In this document: positions 53,566 to 63,711 of the stretch, piece by piece | Position numbering within the stretch: the first letter of the stretch is position 1 | Layout of the letters: each line of letters opens with the position of its first letter | Source of the DNA: Microbacterium sp. EST19A | GTDB lineage: Bacteria > Actinomycetota > Actinomycetes > Actinomycetales > Microbacteriaceae | DNA: 64,000 nt | Reading direction: 5' to 3' | Assembly (NCBI RefSeq): GCF_019969685.1 | Contig: NZ_JAHXYZ010000002.1 | Span: 806,001-870,000, forward strand | Translations under genes and position numbers: made by a program | The notes under the pieces: model-generated | What the model was told of the DNA's origin: nothing | Databases searched by the model: none | The model's input: the letters and a program-made list of their open reading frames with translations, nothing else

Positions 53566-54587
53566 CAGCGCCTCCTTCGGTTCGCGCCGGACAGCATCCA
53601 GGCGAGGTAGAGTCCGCCGATCCCGATGGTGACGAGGCCGGTGGGGAGCATGGTGGGCGCGAACAGGCGGGCGGCGACCAGGTCGCTGAAGACGAGCAGC
53701 ACCGCTCCCGTCATCGCGGATGCCGCGAAGGGCATGGGACCGCTGCGCCAGAGGCGTCGGGCGATCTGGGGCGCGGCCAGGGCGACGAACGCGATGGGAC
53801 CTGCGGCGGCGATCGTGACGGCCAGCAGGACGACGCCGACCAGCATCGCGGAGATCCGCAGCCGCATCGGGCGGACCCCGAGCGACATCGCACGGTCCTC
53901 GCCCAGCTCGTACAGGGTGAGCCCGGGGCGGAGCCCGGCGGTCGCGATGCCGCCGAGGAGGAGCGTCGCGAGGATGACCGGCATCCATCGTCCGTCGATG
54001 CCGTTCAGGGATCCGGCGCCCCAGATCGCCGCGGTGTGCGCCACGATGTCGTCGGCGGCGAGCTCGATCATCGTGTTCACCGCTCCGAGCATCGCCGTCA
54101 GCGCGATGCCGACGATGATGAGCCGGGTGCCGCTCGCGCCCCGCCAGGCGACGAGCGCGAAGACGACTGCGGCGGAGGCCACACCGCCGCCGATCGCTCC
54201 TGCCGTCAGTGCGGCGGTGCTGACCGATCCTCCGATGATGACGAGCAGCGCCCCCGTGTACGCGCCGGTCGAGAATCCGAGGATGTCGGGGCTTCCGAGC
54301 GGATTCCGGGTGAGCACCTGGAACAGCGCACCCGACAGCGCGAGCATCGCGCCGATGGCCGCGCCGAGCGCGACGCGCGGAAGCCTCCAGCCGAGCACGA
54401 TGAGCCGGGTTCCCCGGTCGCCGCCGCCGAACAGCGCGGAGATCACGTCGGGCACGGCGATCGGCGCTTCGCCCAGGCTGAGGCCGGCGACCGCCAGCGC
54501 CGCCAGCAGCAGCGCCGACACGATCCAGACGATGCGACGCCGCCGCCGCGTGGCGGCCGGTGCCGCGATCACGGAGCCGATGCTCAT
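53565..54587 (-). CDS. FecCD-type iron-siderophore permease 2
   Basis: 340 residues, about 9-10 hydrophobic helices. WRLPRVALGAAIGAMLALSG, TRNPLGSPDILGFSTGA, and AGPIAFVALAAPQIARRL are FecCD signatures. ATGA overlap with permease 1; GGAG 7 nt before the ATG. The C-terminal end overlaps the SIP start. Confidence 0.94.
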   Translation of the reverse strand: MSIGSVIAAPAATRRRRRIVWIVSALLLAALAVAGLSLGEAPIAVPDVISALFGGGDRGTRLIVLGWRLPRVALGAAIGAMLALSGALFQVLTRNPLGSPDILGFSTGAYTGALLVIIGGSVSTAALTAGAIGGGVASAAVVFALVAWRGASGTRLIIVGIALTAMLGAVNTMIELAADDIVAHTAAIWGAGSLNGIDGRWMPVILATLLLGGIATAGLRPGLTLYELGEDRAMSLGVRPMRLRISAMLVGVVLLAVTIAAAGPIAFVALAAPQIARRLWRSGPMPFAASAMTGAVLLVFSDLVAARLFAPTMLPTGLVTIGIGGLYLAWMLSGANRRRR

Positions 54588-55624
54588 GACGGTGCTCCGT
54601 CCGCCTGCACACGACGGGAGAGCACGAGGGCGACCAGCACCGGCGCACCGAGGAAGGCCGTCATCACACCGACCGGTATCGAGCGCGGCGCGATGACGAC
54701 CGCGCCGAGCACGTCGGCGAAGAGCAGCAGGATGGGGCCGGCCAGAGCGCTGTAGACCAGGAGCCTGCGGGTGTCGGGGCCGAAGACGGCGCGCAGCGCG
54801 TGCGGGACGAGCAGGCCGACGAACGCGATCGGGCCGGCGGCGGCGGTCGCCGCTCCGCACAGGATCACGATGGCGAGGAATCCGCCGAGCCGGGCGATTC
54901 CCACACGGCCCCCCAGCGCGCGGGCCGTGTCCTCGCCGAGGGCGAGCAGACCGAGCCCCGGCGCGATCAGCACGACGACGATCAGGCCGACCGCCACGAT
55001 CACGAGAGTCAGAGTCGCCGCCTCGAGCGAGCGGCCGCCGAGGGCTCCGGCTCCCCAGAGGCGCATGGCCTGATACGCGTGCGGGTCGATCAGGCTGAGC
55101 GCCGAGGTTCCCGCCGAGAGCACGGCGCCGATCGCGACACCGGTCAGGGCGAGGCGTCCGATCGACGCGCGGCGTCCGACGCCGCCGATCACCGCGACGA
55201 GAGCGCTGGCCAGTGCGGCTCCCAGGAACGCGAACCACATCGTGGACGCGAAGTCGCCGATGCCGAGCACGACGATCGCGATGGCGACGGCGAACGACGC
55301 ACCCGCGTTGACCCCGAGGAGTCCGGGTTCGGCGAGCGGGTTGCGGGTCAGCGTCTGCATGATCACGCCGGCCACGGCCAGCGCTGCGCCGGCCGCGATG
55401 CCGATGAACGTGCGCGGCAGCCGCACATCGCGCACGATCAGGTCGGCCTCCGTGCCCGTCGGCGCCGTCAGCGCGGTGATGAGCTCGTCGACGCTGAGCG
55501 TGCGCGGACCGACGGCGATGCTCACCGTGATCGCTGTGACGAGCAGCAGCAGGACGAGCGGAAGGACGATCGCGTCGGACGGGCGACGGAGCCTCCGCCG
55601 CCCGTCCGTGGCGAGAGCCGTCAC
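54584..55624 (-). CDS. FecCD-type iron-siderophore permease 1
   Basis: 346 residues from a GTG overlapping the binding protein stop (GTGA). VRLPRTFIGIAAGAALAVAG, TRNPLAEPGLLGVNAGA and AGPIAFVGLLVPHALR are the family motifs; about 9-10 membrane helices. Forms a heterodimer with permease 2. Confidence 0.94.
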   Translation of the reverse strand: MTALATDGRRRLRRPSDAIVLPLVLLLLVTAITVSIAVGPRTLSVDELITALTAPTGTEADLIVRDVRLPRTFIGIAAGAALAVAGVIMQTLTRNPLAEPGLLGVNAGASFAVAIAIVVLGIGDFASTMWFAFLGAALASALVAVIGGVGRRASIGRLALTGVAIGAVLSAGTSALSLIDPHAYQAMRLWGAGALGGRSLEAATLTLVIVAVGLIVVVLIAPGLGLLALGEDTARALGGRVGIARLGGFLAIVILCGAATAAAGPIAFVGLLVPHALRAVFGPDTRRLLVYSALAGPILLLFADVLGAVVIAPRSIPVGVMTAFLGAPVLVALVLSRRVQADGAPS

Positions 55625-56613
55625 TTCGACAGGGGCTCGAGGACCTCGATCGTGAGCTCGTCGATCCAGGCCTCGGCACTGGGGTAGTCCGTGACGCTCG
55701 TCGCGAGCCCGTAGACGCGGTCGTTCTTCGCGATCTCCAGCTCCTGGAACAGGCTGCTGTCGATGACCTCCTGGATGGCCGGCATCATCGTGCCGTCCGG
55801 GTTGGAGAACGTCAGGCCGACGGTCACGCCGTCGAGGATGGTGCCGACCTGCTCGAGCGCGAACGACGCATAGCCGAAGCCCTCTTCGTCGTCGAGCGGG
55901 ATGCCGCTGCCGTAGGTGAGTCCCATCTCGTTCACGATGAGGTTGCCGGTCGAACCGGTCGGCAGCTGGATCGAGAACTGGCCGGCCTCGTCGCCGAGCG
56001 AGAAGTTCGCCCAGGTGTTGCCGGAGATGACGTCGGCGTACTGCTCCTTGACCTCGTCACGACGGGCCTCGTAGGAGTCCTTCGCCTCCTGCCAGTTGTC
56101 GTGCCGGCCGAGGGCGGTCGCGATCTCCTCGGTGATCGACTGCCAGTCGCCGCGCTCTCCCCCGCCGACGATCACGGTCGGCGCGATCTCGCTGAGCCGC
56201 GTGTACGTCGCCTCGTCGACCTCGTAGGCATCGCCGAGGATGATGTCGGGCTCGGTGGCCGCGAGCGCCTCGTAGTTCAACTCGCCGTAGCTGCCGACGG
56301 ACTCGGCCTCGCCGATGAACTCCTGCTGGTCGGCGGTGTAGCTGTCGATCCACGGCGTGTAGTCGATGGAGGCGACCACGGGGACGTCGAGCGACATGAC
56401 CTGCCACGGGGTGTCGTACGAGATCGCCGCGACCCGCTCGGGCTCGACCGGGATCGTCACCTCCCCGTAGGCGGAATCGACGACGACCGTGTCGCCGTCG
56501 GCGCCGGCGGCATCGGCCGAGAGGTCACCTCCGGCACAGGCGGTGACGGTGAGGGCGAGGGGGACGATGGCGGCTGTCGCGAGCACGGCTCGCAGTCGCA
56601 GGGAACGGCGCAA
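55621..56613 (-). CDS. Iron-siderophore binding lipoprotein
   Basis: 330 residues from TTG 56613, with GGAG 6 nt upstream; a TTG at 56625 in the same frame is less well placed. Lipobox TVTAC, Cys about 26. Helical-backbone binding protein: VTIPVEPERVAAISY, YEALAATEPDIILG, SEIAPTVIVG. Captures ferric siderophore and hands it to the permeases. The iron box lies immediately upstream. Confidence 0.92.
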   Translation of the reverse strand: MRRSLRLRAVLATAAIVPLALTVTACAGGDLSADAAGADGDTVVVDSAYGEVTIPVEPERVAAISYDTPWQVMSLDVPVVASIDYTPWIDSYTADQQEFIGEAESVGSYGELNYEALAATEPDIILGDAYEVDEATYTRLSEIAPTVIVGGGERGDWQSITEEIATALGRHDNWQEAKDSYEARRDEVKEQYADVISGNTWANFSLGDEAGQFSIQLPTGSTGNLIVNEMGLTYGSGIPLDDEEGFGYASFALEQVGTILDGVTVGLTFSNPDGTMMPAIQEVIDSSLFQELEIAKNDRVYGLATSVTDYPSAEAWIDELTIEVLEPLSK

Positions 56614-56625
56614 GGAAGTCTCCAA

Positions 56626-56644
56626 TTAGGCAAGGGTTACCTAA
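56626..56644. promoter_or_regulatory. DtxR/IdeR-type iron box
   Basis: TTAGGCAAGGGTTACCTAA, 19 bp, agrees with the DtxR/IdeR consensus (TTAGGTTAGGCTAACCTAA as I recall it) at 15 of 19 positions, with both outer pentamers intact. Located 12 bp before the TTG start of the binding protein, so it would block the siderophore operon when iron is high. Confidence 0.85.
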
Positions 56645-56697
56645 TTATGTCGCCCGCATATGCCTGTTTCGAAGAGAAAGTTGCGCTGATCGGTCGA

Positions 56698-57462
56698 CTA
56701 TGCGCGCGAATCGGTCACGGAGCCGTACGTGCGCGCGAACGCGCGGGGTGAGACCCCGACCCTCCGACGGAACGCTGCCGAGAAGGCCGCGAGCGACTCG
56801 AACCCGACCGTCCGTGCCGTGCGGCCCACGTCCGTCCCGTTCGCGAGCATCGACATCGCCAGCCGGAGGCGCAGCTCGGAGCGCCAGCGCGAGAAGGGCA
56901 TCCCGGTCTCCACGAGGAACTGCCGGGTGAAGGTGCGCACGCTCACCGAGGAGAGCACCGCCCAGGCATCGACCGTGCGACGGTCGGCCGGCTCCGCGAC
57001 CAGGGCGTCGGTGACCGCGCGCAGCCACGACGAGGCGGGTGTCGGGAGCCCGGCATCGGCATCCCGCGCATCGCCGAGGAGATCGAGCGCGAACGCCTCC
57101 GCGCGCGCCCGTCGCGCGGGTTCGGTGTAGCGCGACAGCTGCGCGAGGACGTCGTCGAGCAGCGGCGGCACGGTCGTCACCATGACACGGCCGCTCAGCC
57201 CTGCGTCGGCATCGGGCTCGAACCAGGTGCAGCGCATGCTGTTGCCCGGGGCGGCCGTCACCTCGTGCACGACGCCGGCCGGGATCCAGATGCTCGTTCC
57301 GCGCGGCGCGATGAAGACCGCCTCGGGCGTGATCACGGTCACCGTGCGCGTGATCGCCGACAGCAGCTCGTGATCGTCGTGCACGTGAGCGGGCCAGTGC
57401 GCACCCTCGGACGTGGTGAGGATGTCGACGGAATCCAGGAGCGGATCGAGATCGATCGACAT
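56698..57462 (-). CDS. AraC-family regulator, likely of siderophore uptake
   Basis: 254 residues from ATG 57462 (GGGAG 7 nt upstream). N-terminal cupin-type domain with HWPAHVHDDHELL; C-terminal double helix-turn-helix with LRLAMSMLANGTDVGRTARTVGF and FSAAFRRRVGVSPRAFART. Located just before the siderophore operon on the same strand, with only 84 bp between, so it probably activates the operon or responds to ferric siderophore. Confidence 0.88.
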   Translation of the reverse strand: MSIDLDPLLDSVDILTTSEGAHWPAHVHDDHELLSAITRTVTVITPEAVFIAPRGTSIWIPAGVVHEVTAAPGNSMRCTWFEPDADAGLSGRVMVTTVPPLLDDVLAQLSRYTEPARRARAEAFALDLLGDARDADAGLPTPASSWLRAVTDALVAEPADRRTVDAWAVLSSVSVRTFTRQFLVETGMPFSRWRSELRLRLAMSMLANGTDVGRTARTVGFESLAAFSAAFRRRVGVSPRAFARTYGSVTDSRA

Positions 57463-57628
57463 CGTGGGCTCCCGGGAGACGGAGTGCGGACTGCGGGTTC
57501 TGCGCGGCGGCGGTCCCGCCGCGCGCCCGGGTTCAGTGTACGGCGGGGCGCATCGCGGCGGGCGACGCGGCAGCGCCGGAGACGGACGGATGCTGTGCAG
57601 CGCGCGCAGCCTGTGGGATTCTGGTCCC

Positions 57629-58183
57629 ATGAAGAACGGAATCGTCCGGTTCGTGTCGCTGTACGTGTTCAACGTCGCTGTCCTGCTGCTCATCGGCCTG
57701 CTGCTGCGCGGCGTCTCCGTCGGATGGAACGCCCTCTGGGCCGCGATCATCCTGACGCTCGCCGCCCTGTTCGTGAAGCCGTTGCTGCGCTCCGTCTTCC
57801 GCAAGTCCGCCGCGAAGTCGGCCTCCGCTCGCACCAAGACCGGTGAGAAGGTCGTCCAGTACGTCCTCGTCTACGTGGTCGAGCTGATCGTGTGGGTGCT
57901 GACGGTGTGGCTGAGCGGCGTGCGCTCGTCGAGCTTCTGGGGCTACGTCATCCCGCCCCTGATCCTGCTGCTCGGCTGGGTCATCTATGACCAGATCGAC
58001 GACAAGCTCCACGCCAGGGCGGGCGAGCTGTACGACGTCGTCCAGGCCCGCGTCACGGGCGGCAGCGCGAAGCCGACGGCATCCGCCCCCTCCCCCGAGA
58101 CGCCCGAGACCGCAGCCGCTCGCGACGAGCTGAAGGACGGCCTCACGCCCGAACAGCGGCGGATGCTCGACGAGCTCGGCTGA
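57629..58183 (+). CDS. Membrane protein of unknown function with four predicted helices
   Basis: 184 residues from ATG 57629. Hydrophobic segments near FNVAVLLLIGLLLRG, ALWAAIILTLAALFV, YVLVYVVELIVWVLTVWLSG and VIPPLILLLGWVIY; then a cytoplasmic tail with PTASAPSPETPETAAARDELK and the end DGLTPEQRRMLDELG. I do not recognise the family; similar small proteins are common in actinobacteria. Upstream frame to 57413 lies antisense to the AraC gene. Weak ribosome binding site. Confidence 0.75.
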   Translation: MKNGIVRFVSLYVFNVAVLLLIGLLLRGVSVGWNALWAAIILTLAALFVKPLLRSVFRKSAAKSASARTKTGEKVVQYVLVYVVELIVWVLTVWLSGVRSSSFWGYVIPPLILLLGWVIYDQIDDKLHARAGELYDVVQARVTGGSAKPTASAPSPETPETAAARDELKDGLTPEQRRMLDELG

Positions 58184-58220
58184 GGCGCGGCAGAAACCTC
58201 GCAGAACGACGCGGATGCCG

Positions 58221-59099
58221 TCAGGCGAGCCGCTCCGCCGCCTCGACCACGTTGGTCATGAGCAGCGCGACGGTCATCGGGCCGACACCGCCGGGGTTCG
58301 GCGACAGGTAGCCGGCGATCTCGACCACGTCGGGGTGCACGTCTCCGAAGACCAGGCTCTTGCCGGTCTCGGGGTCGGTCTCCCGGGTGACGCCCACGTC
58401 GAGCACGGCCGCGCCGGGCTTGACGTCTTCGGCGCGGATCAGGTGCTTGACGCCCGCGGCGGCGACGATGACGTCGGCCTCGCGCAGATAGCGCGGCATG
58501 TCGACCGTGCCGGTGTGCGTGAGCGTGACCGTGGCGTTCAGGTCGCGCCGCGTGAGCAGCAGTCCGATGGAGCGGCCGATCGTGACGCCACGACCGACGA
58601 CGACCACGTGCTTGCCCTGGAGGTCGTAGTCGTTGCGCAGCAGCAGCTCGATCACACCGCGCGGCGTGCACGGCAGCGGGGTGTGGATCGGCGCGTTCAC
58701 GTTCAGCACGAGCCGCCCGAGGTTGGTCGGGTGCAGGCCGTCGGCATCCTTCGCCGGGTCGATCCGCTCGAGGATGGCATCGGTGTCGATGTGCTTCGGA
58801 AGCGGCAGCTGCACGATGTAGCCGTGGCACGCCGGGTCGGCGTTGAGCTCATCGATCAGCGCCTCGACGTCGGCCTGCGTGGCATCGGCGGGCAGCTCGC
58901 GCTGGATCGAGTTCATCCCGATCGCCTCGGACTGCCGGTGCTTCATGCCCACGTAGAGCTGCGATGCGGGGTCGGCGCCGACGAGCACGGTGGCGATGCC
59001 GGGAGTGATCCCCTTCGCCTTCAGCGCCGCGACCCGCTCGGTCAGCTCGGCTCGGATCTCGGCGGCCGCCGCCTTGCCGTCGAGGACGACAGCGGTCAC
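58221..59099 (-). CDS. folD: Methylenetetrahydrofolate dehydrogenase/cyclohydrolase FolD
   Basis: 292 residues from a GTG overlapping the glyA stop (GTGA). Motifs [18 protein letters not shown] (catalytic Lys), [58 protein letters not shown] and [12 protein letters not shown] are those of FolD. Converts 5,10-methylene-THF to 10-formyl-THF. Second gene of a glyA-folD operon under the ZTP riboswitch. Confidence 0.96.
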   Translation of the reverse strand: MTAVVLDGKAAAAEIRAELTERVAALKAKGITPGIATVLVGADPASQLYVGMKHRQSEAIGMNSIQRELPADATQADVEALIDELNADPACHGYIVQLPLPKHIDTDAILERIDPAKDADGLHPTNLGRLVLNVNAPIHTPLPCTPRGVIELLLRNDYDLQGKHVVVVGRGVTIGRSIGLLLTRRDLNATVTLTHTGTVDMPRYLREADVIVAAAGVKHLIRAEDVKPGAAVLDVGVTRETDPETGKSLVFGDVHPDVVEIAGYLSPNPGGVGPMTVALLMTNVVEAAERLA

Positions 59100-60370
59100 T
59101 GCTGCAGGTCCGGGTAGAGCGGGAAGCCGGCGGCGAGCGCGTCGACCCGTGCACGCAGGGCCTCGACATCGGCGCCCGGGATGAGCGCCAGCGCGATGAT
59201 GTCGGCGACCTCGGTGAACTCGGCGTCGCCGAAACCGCGGGTGGCGAGCGCGGGCGTGCCGATACGCAGACCCGAGGTCACCATCGGCGGACGCGGGTCG
59301 TTCGGCACTGCGTTGCGATTCACCGTGATGCGGATGTCGTGCAGCAGGTCTTCGGCCTGCTTGCCGTCGATCTCGGCGTCGCGCAGGTCGACCAGCACCA
59401 GGTGCACGTCGGTGCCGCCCGAGCGCACGCCGATGCCGGCATCCTTCACGTCCTGCTGCGAGAGGCGCTCCGCGATGAGGGCGGCACCGCGGAGGGTGCG
59501 CTCCTGGCGCTCGGCGAACTCGGGAGTGGCCGCAAGCTTGAACGCGGTCGCCTTGGCGGCGATCACGTGCATGAGCGGTCCGCCCTGCTGGCCCGGGAAG
59601 ACGGCAGTGTTGATCTTCTTGGCGATGTCGGCGTCGTTCGTGAGGATGAAGCCCGAACGCGGACCGCCGATGGTCTTGTGCACGGTCGACGACACGACGT
59701 GCGCGTGCGGCACCGGGTTGGGGTGCAGGCCCGCGGCCACGAGGCCGGCGAAGTGCGCCATGTCGACCCAGAGGAGGGCCCCGACCTCGTCGGCGATCGC
59801 GCGGAAGGCTTCGAAGTCGAGGGTGCGGGGGTACGCCGACCAGCCGGCGATGATGACCTTCGGCTTGTGCTGGATGGCGAGCTGGCGCACCTCATCCATG
59901 TCGATGATCGAGGTCTCGGGGTCGACGCCGTACGCGACGATGTCGTAGAGGCGGCCGGAGAAGTTGATCTTCATGCCGTGCGTGAGGTGGCCGCCCTGGT
60001 CGAGCGAGAGGCCGAGCAGCGTGTCACCGGGGCGGGCGATCGCGTGCAGCACGGCCGCGTTGGCCGAAGCGCCGGAGTGCGGCTGGACGTTCGCGAACTC
60101 CGCGCCGAACAGGCTCTTCGCCCGCTCGATCGCCAGCGACTCGGCGACGTCGACCTCTTCGCAGCCGCCGTAGTAGCGGCGACCCGGGTAACCCTCGGCG
60201 TACTTGTTGGTGAGCACGGACCCCTGCGACTGCAGCACCGAGACGGGCACGAAGTTCTCGGACGCGATCATCTCGAGGAAGGTCTGCTGACGCTTCAGTT
60301 CACGGTCGAGGACCTGTGCGATCTCGGGGTCGACCTCGGAAAGCGGGGCGTTGAAGTAACGGTCGGTCAT
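59096..60370 (-). CDS. glyA: Serine hydroxymethyltransferase
   Basis: 424 residues from ATG 60370. PLP Lys in [44 protein letters not shown] (in two segments) and [19 protein letters not shown] are the family pattern. Makes glycine and 5,10-methylene-THF from serine. AGAGGAGC lies 12 nt before the ATG, inside the riboswitch-controlled leader. First gene of the operon. Confidence 0.97.
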   Translation of the reverse strand: MTDRYFNAPLSEVDPEIAQVLDRELKRQQTFLEMIASENFVPVSVLQSQGSVLTNKYAEGYPGRRYYGGCEEVDVAESLAIERAKSLFGAEFANVQPHSGASANAAVLHAIARPGDTLLGLSLDQGGHLTHGMKINFSGRLYDIVAYGVDPETSIIDMDEVRQLAIQHKPKVIIAGWSAYPRTLDFEAFRAIADEVGALLWVDMAHFAGLVAAGLHPNPVPHAHVVSSTVHKTIGGPRSGFILTNDADIAKKINTAVFPGQQGGPLMHVIAAKATAFKLAATPEFAERQERTLRGAALIAERLSQQDVKDAGIGVRSGGTDVHLVLVDLRDAEIDGKQAEDLLHDIRITVNRNAVPNDPRPPMVTSGLRIGTPALATRGFGDAEFTEVADIIALALIPGADVEALRARVDALAAGFPLYPDLQQ

Positions 60371-60411
60371 GATGACATGCTCCTCTGACAACGGATTCGA
60401 AAGGGTGTACC

Positions 60412-60495
60412 GATCGGCCCAGGCGCGCGGTCGAATTCCGTGGTCAGTCGCTCCCCGGTGGTAGTCCACCCAGACGCCAGTTGCGACGATTACGA
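60412..60495 (-). promoter_or_regulatory. ZTP/ZMP (pfl) riboswitch upstream of glyA-folD
   Basis: On the - strand the leader contains ACTGGCG, the hairpin GGGTGG-ACT-ACCACC, CGGGGAGCG and then GCGCCTGGGCC, in the order and spacing of the pfl consensus. This class senses ZTP/ZMP, signals of 10-formyl-THF shortage, and often precedes glyA, folD and purine genes. The end of the aptamer lies about 40 nt before the glyA ATG. No T-run follows, so control of translation is more likely than termination. Confidence 0.9.
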
Positions 60496-60547
60496 GCATA
60501 CCGGATTCCCTCTGTGACCCAGGCCGGGTCCACGGTAGGTTTTGTTC

Positions 60548-62074
60548 ATGGTCTTTACCCATTCCCTTCCGCTCGTGCCCGCGCCCGCGTCCGCCATCGC
60601 AGGGGAAGGACGGATGCCGATCGCCGCGACGACGCGCGTGCTCGGCTCGTCCCCCGCCGCGACGCAGCTGATCGACGCGGTCGAGCGACGCAGCGGCATC
60701 CGTCTCTCCCCTGCCGATTCCGCAGCCGACGCCGCTGCCGCCGACATCGAACTCCGCGTCGATCCCGCCGTGGCGGCGCCCGAGGGATACACGCTCACGG
60801 TCGGCGATCGGATCGAACTCGTCGGCGCCGACGAGGCCGGACTCTTCTACGGCGTGCAGACCCTGCAGCAGCTGCTCCGCGAGGACGAAGACGGATCATG
60901 GGGCTTCCTCCGCGCCGAGATCCAGGATGCTCCGCGCTTCGCCCGACGGGGCGTCATGCTCGACGTCACGCGGCACTTCTTCGACGTCGACGAGGTCGAG
61001 AAGTTCATCGACAGCATCAGCGCGTTGAAGTTCAACCACCTGCACCTGCACCTGAGCGACGACCAGGGCTGGCGGATCCAGATCGACTCGTGGCCCCTGC
61101 TGACCGAGCTTTCTTCCTCGACCGCGGTGGACGGCGCACGCGGAGGCTTCTATTCGAAGGACGACTACCGCGCGATCGTCGCGTATGCGGCCGACCGGCA
61201 CATGATCGTGATCCCCGAGATCGACCTCCCGGGTCACACCCATGCGATCGGCGTCGCCTACCCCGAGCTCGTCGAGGCTCCGGTGCTGAGCGAGGCGTTC
61301 CTGGCCGAGTCCGCACAGCAGGGCCAGGCCCTTCCCGTGCACGGCGAGTCGTACCTGGGCACGGGCGTCGGCCACTCCAGCGTGCGGATCCACGAGGAGC
61401 GCACCTACGACTTCGTGCGCGACGTCGTGCGCGAGCTCGCCGAGATCACGCCCGGCCCCTACATCCACGTCGGCGGCGACGAGTCGCTGGGCACGCCTCA
61501 GGCCGACTTCGATCTCTTCGCCGAGCGCGTCACGGCGATCGTCTTCGAGGCCGGCAAGACCCCGATCGCCTGGCACGAGATGGGATCCGCGGCCGACATC
61601 GCCGAGGGCACGGTCGGCCAGTACTGGGGCAAGACCACGCCGGAGGGGACGCATGCCGAAGAGGCCGCGCACTTCGTGGAGCGCGGCGGGGCGCTGATCA
61701 TGTCCGCCGCCGACGTCGCCTACCTCGACATGAAGTACTCGGAGGACTTCCCCCTCGGACTGACCTGGGCCGCGATCATCGACGTCCGCTCGGCCTACGA
61801 GTGGGAGCCGACCGCGATCCTCGACGTGCCGGATGCCGCCATCCTCGGCATCGAGGCACCCCTGTGGGCCGAGACCACCCGCACGCTCAGCGACGTCGAG
61901 CAGCTCGTCTTCCCCCGCGCGGCCGCACAGGCCGAGGTCGCCTGGTCACCCCAGGAGGCACCGGAGCGCGTGTGGGAGTCGTTCCGCGTGCGCCTCGGCT
62001 CGCTCGCGCCGCTGTGGAAGGCTGAGGGGGTCGACTTCCACCCCGCTGACGAGATCCCCTGGAGCGCGCGTTGA
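60548..62074 (+). CDS. Beta-N-acetylhexosaminidase, glycoside hydrolase family 20
   Basis: 508 residues from ATG 60548 (TTG at 60542 also possible). GH20b N-terminal domain to about residue 130, then the barrel: [52 protein letters not shown], and the catalytic Asp-Glu pair 311-312 in HVGGDESLG. No signal peptide is visible, so probably intracellular. Releases GlcNAc from chitobiose or peptidoglycan fragments. Overlaps nagA. Confidence 0.92.
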   Translation: MVFTHSLPLVPAPASAIAGEGRMPIAATTRVLGSSPAATQLIDAVERRSGIRLSPADSAADAAAADIELRVDPAVAAPEGYTLTVGDRIELVGADEAGLFYGVQTLQQLLREDEDGSWGFLRAEIQDAPRFARRGVMLDVTRHFFDVDEVEKFIDSISALKFNHLHLHLSDDQGWRIQIDSWPLLTELSSSTAVDGARGGFYSKDDYRAIVAYAADRHMIVIPEIDLPGHTHAIGVAYPELVEAPVLSEAFLAESAQQGQALPVHGESYLGTGVGHSSVRIHEERTYDFVRDVVRELAEITPGPYIHVGGDESLGTPQADFDLFAERVTAIVFEAGKTPIAWHEMGSAADIAEGTVGQYWGKTTPEGTHAEEAAHFVERGGALIMSAADVAYLDMKYSEDFPLGLTWAAIIDVRSAYEWEPTAILDVPDAAILGIEAPLWAETTRTLSDVEQLVFPRAAAQAEVAWSPQEAPERVWESFRVRLGSLAPLWKAEGVDFHPADEIPWSAR

Positions 62075-63246
62075 GCATCCATTCCTCCGCGACCGGTTCG
62101 CTGGTCATCCATTCCGCGCGCATCGTCGACGGGGGCGAGATCGTCGACGACGGCTGGGTGCGCTTCGTCGACGGCTCGGTCGTCGGACGCGGGACGGGTA
62201 AGACCTGGGAGCCGGCCGACGAAGTACTCGATGCCCGCGAGGTCGCAGGGCCGGGAGCCGTCCTCACGCCCGGATTCGTCGACATCCACGGCCACGGCGG
62301 CGCCGGAGCGGCGTTCGATGACGGCATCGAGGCGATCCGCACCGGCCGCGCCCTGCATCGCGCGCACGGCACGACCCGCGCCGTCGTCTCACTGGTCACG
62401 GCACCGCTCGACGAGCTCGCCCGCAGCGCCGCGATGGTCGCCGATCTCATGGAGACGGATGCCGACATCCTCGGCTCGCACCTCGAGGGCCCGTTCCTCG
62501 ACCCCGCGCACCACGGCGCGCACGAGCCGTCGCTGCTGCGGGCTCCGGCCCCCGCCGACGTCGCACTCCTGCTCGAGGCCGGTCGCGGCACCGTGCGCCA
62601 GGTCACGATCGCTCCGGAGCTGCCCGGCGGCCTCGACGCCATCCGCCAGATCGTCGCCACCGGCGCCGCGGCGGCCGTCGGACACACGAGTGCGGATGCC
62701 GCGATGGCGGTCGCCGCGTTCGAAGCAGGGGCATCGATCCTCACGCACGCCTTCAACGCGATGCCGGGCATCCACCACCGCGCCCCCGGGCCCGTGCTCG
62801 CCGCGGCGGCGGACCACCGCGTCATCCTCGAGGCGATCGCCGACAACGTGCATCTCGACCCGCACGTGATCAAGCTCGTCTTCGACTCGGCGCCCGGCAG
62901 AGTGGCGCTGATCACGGATGCGATGGCGGCGGCAGGCAGCGCCGACGGTCACTACGACCTGGGCGCGGTGAGCGTCACGGTCGAGAACGGCGTGGCGCGG
63001 GCGGACGACACGGGTTCGATCGCCGGGTCGACGCTCACGCAGGACGTCGCGCTGCAGCGAGCGGTGCAGGCGGGTGCGACGCCGGCCGAGGCGGTGCGCG
63101 CCCTGACGGAGACGCCGGCGAGAGCCGTCGGACGCGGGGCCGTGCTCGGAAGTCTCCGCTCGGGCTTCACCGCGGATGCCGTCCTGCTGGACGCAGAACT
63201 GCACGTCGCGCGCGTATGGGTGGGATCGCGGCTGCTCGAAGGTTGA
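62071..63246 (+). CDS. nagA: N-acetylglucosamine-6-phosphate deacetylase
   Basis: 391 residues from TTG 62071 that overlaps the GH20 stop (TTGA), with GGAG 6 nt upstream. FVDIHGHGGAGAAFDDG, GSHLEGPFLDPAHHGAH, VGHTSADAAMAVAAFEAG, THAFNAMPGIHHRAPG and LITDAMAAAG (Asp about 283) are the NagA motifs. Deacetylates GlcNAc-6-P, the step after the hexosaminidase and a kinase or PTS. A strong hairpin follows. Confidence 0.95.
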   Translation: MSIHSSATGSLVIHSARIVDGGEIVDDGWVRFVDGSVVGRGTGKTWEPADEVLDAREVAGPGAVLTPGFVDIHGHGGAGAAFDDGIEAIRTGRALHRAHGTTRAVVSLVTAPLDELARSAAMVADLMETDADILGSHLEGPFLDPAHHGAHEPSLLRAPAPADVALLLEAGRGTVRQVTIAPELPGGLDAIRQIVATGAAAAVGHTSADAAMAVAAFEAGASILTHAFNAMPGIHHRAPGPVLAAAADHRVILEAIADNVHLDPHVIKLVFDSAPGRVALITDAMAAAGSADGHYDLGAVSVTVENGVARADDTGSIAGSTLTQDVALQRAVQAGATPAEAVRALTETPARAVGRGAVLGSLRSGFTADAVLLDAELHVARVWVGSRLLEG

Positions 63247-63309
63247 GAGCCGCGCATCGCGCGACGACGCGCAGCTCTGCGCTCTCCGGTCGTTCGTGAA
63301 GCGGGGTGG

Positions 63310-63361
63310 GAGGCCGCCTCTCCCCAGATCGGCGGCCTCATCCCCCTCATAGAGAGGGGGG
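63310..63361. terminator. Two successive hairpins after nagA
   Basis: GAGGCCGCC (63310-63318) pairs with GGCGGCCTC (63331-63339), a perfect 9 bp stem, immediately followed by a second hairpin (CCCCCTC then GAGGGGG, to 63361). No T-run. Probable terminator of the GH20-nagA operon. Confidence 0.65.
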
Positions 63362-63711
63362 CCGAGAACTCCTCCCCCGAGGCTCCCGACCCGCCCAGCC
63401 GGTGCAGTTGCCCCTCGCACCAGCGCCTGAAATCCGCCCCCCGGTGGAATTCGTATGGCTGTCTCTATGGGATGAGACGAAGCGGATGCCGATTCATTAC
63501 GCGAGTTCTCAGATTTTCTTCGAGTTGTTTCGGCGGGCACCGACGAAATAAGTCAAGACCTGGGATTTATCCCGAGGGCGAAAACCTTCCGAAGATCCGG
63601 TCGAGGGGTGGCCAAGCTGGGAGATCCGGGAGAGAATGAAGAGACGCGTGATGAGATCCACTCTCGCGCGTCTCTTCCTGTGGAGGCGTTCCTGCGCCCC
63701 AGGAGCGATGG
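63362..63711. other. Intergenic region before the ECF sigma gene
   Basis: AT-richer stretch at about 63455-63600 (for example GATTTTCTTCGAGTTGTTTC) with GGATTTATCC near 63565, a candidate promoter zone. AAGAGACGCG (63639-63648) and CGCGTCTCTT (63667-63676) form a perfect 10 bp stem with an 18 nt loop in the untranslated leader of the sigma gene. No convincing ORF in this stretch. Confidence 0.4.
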
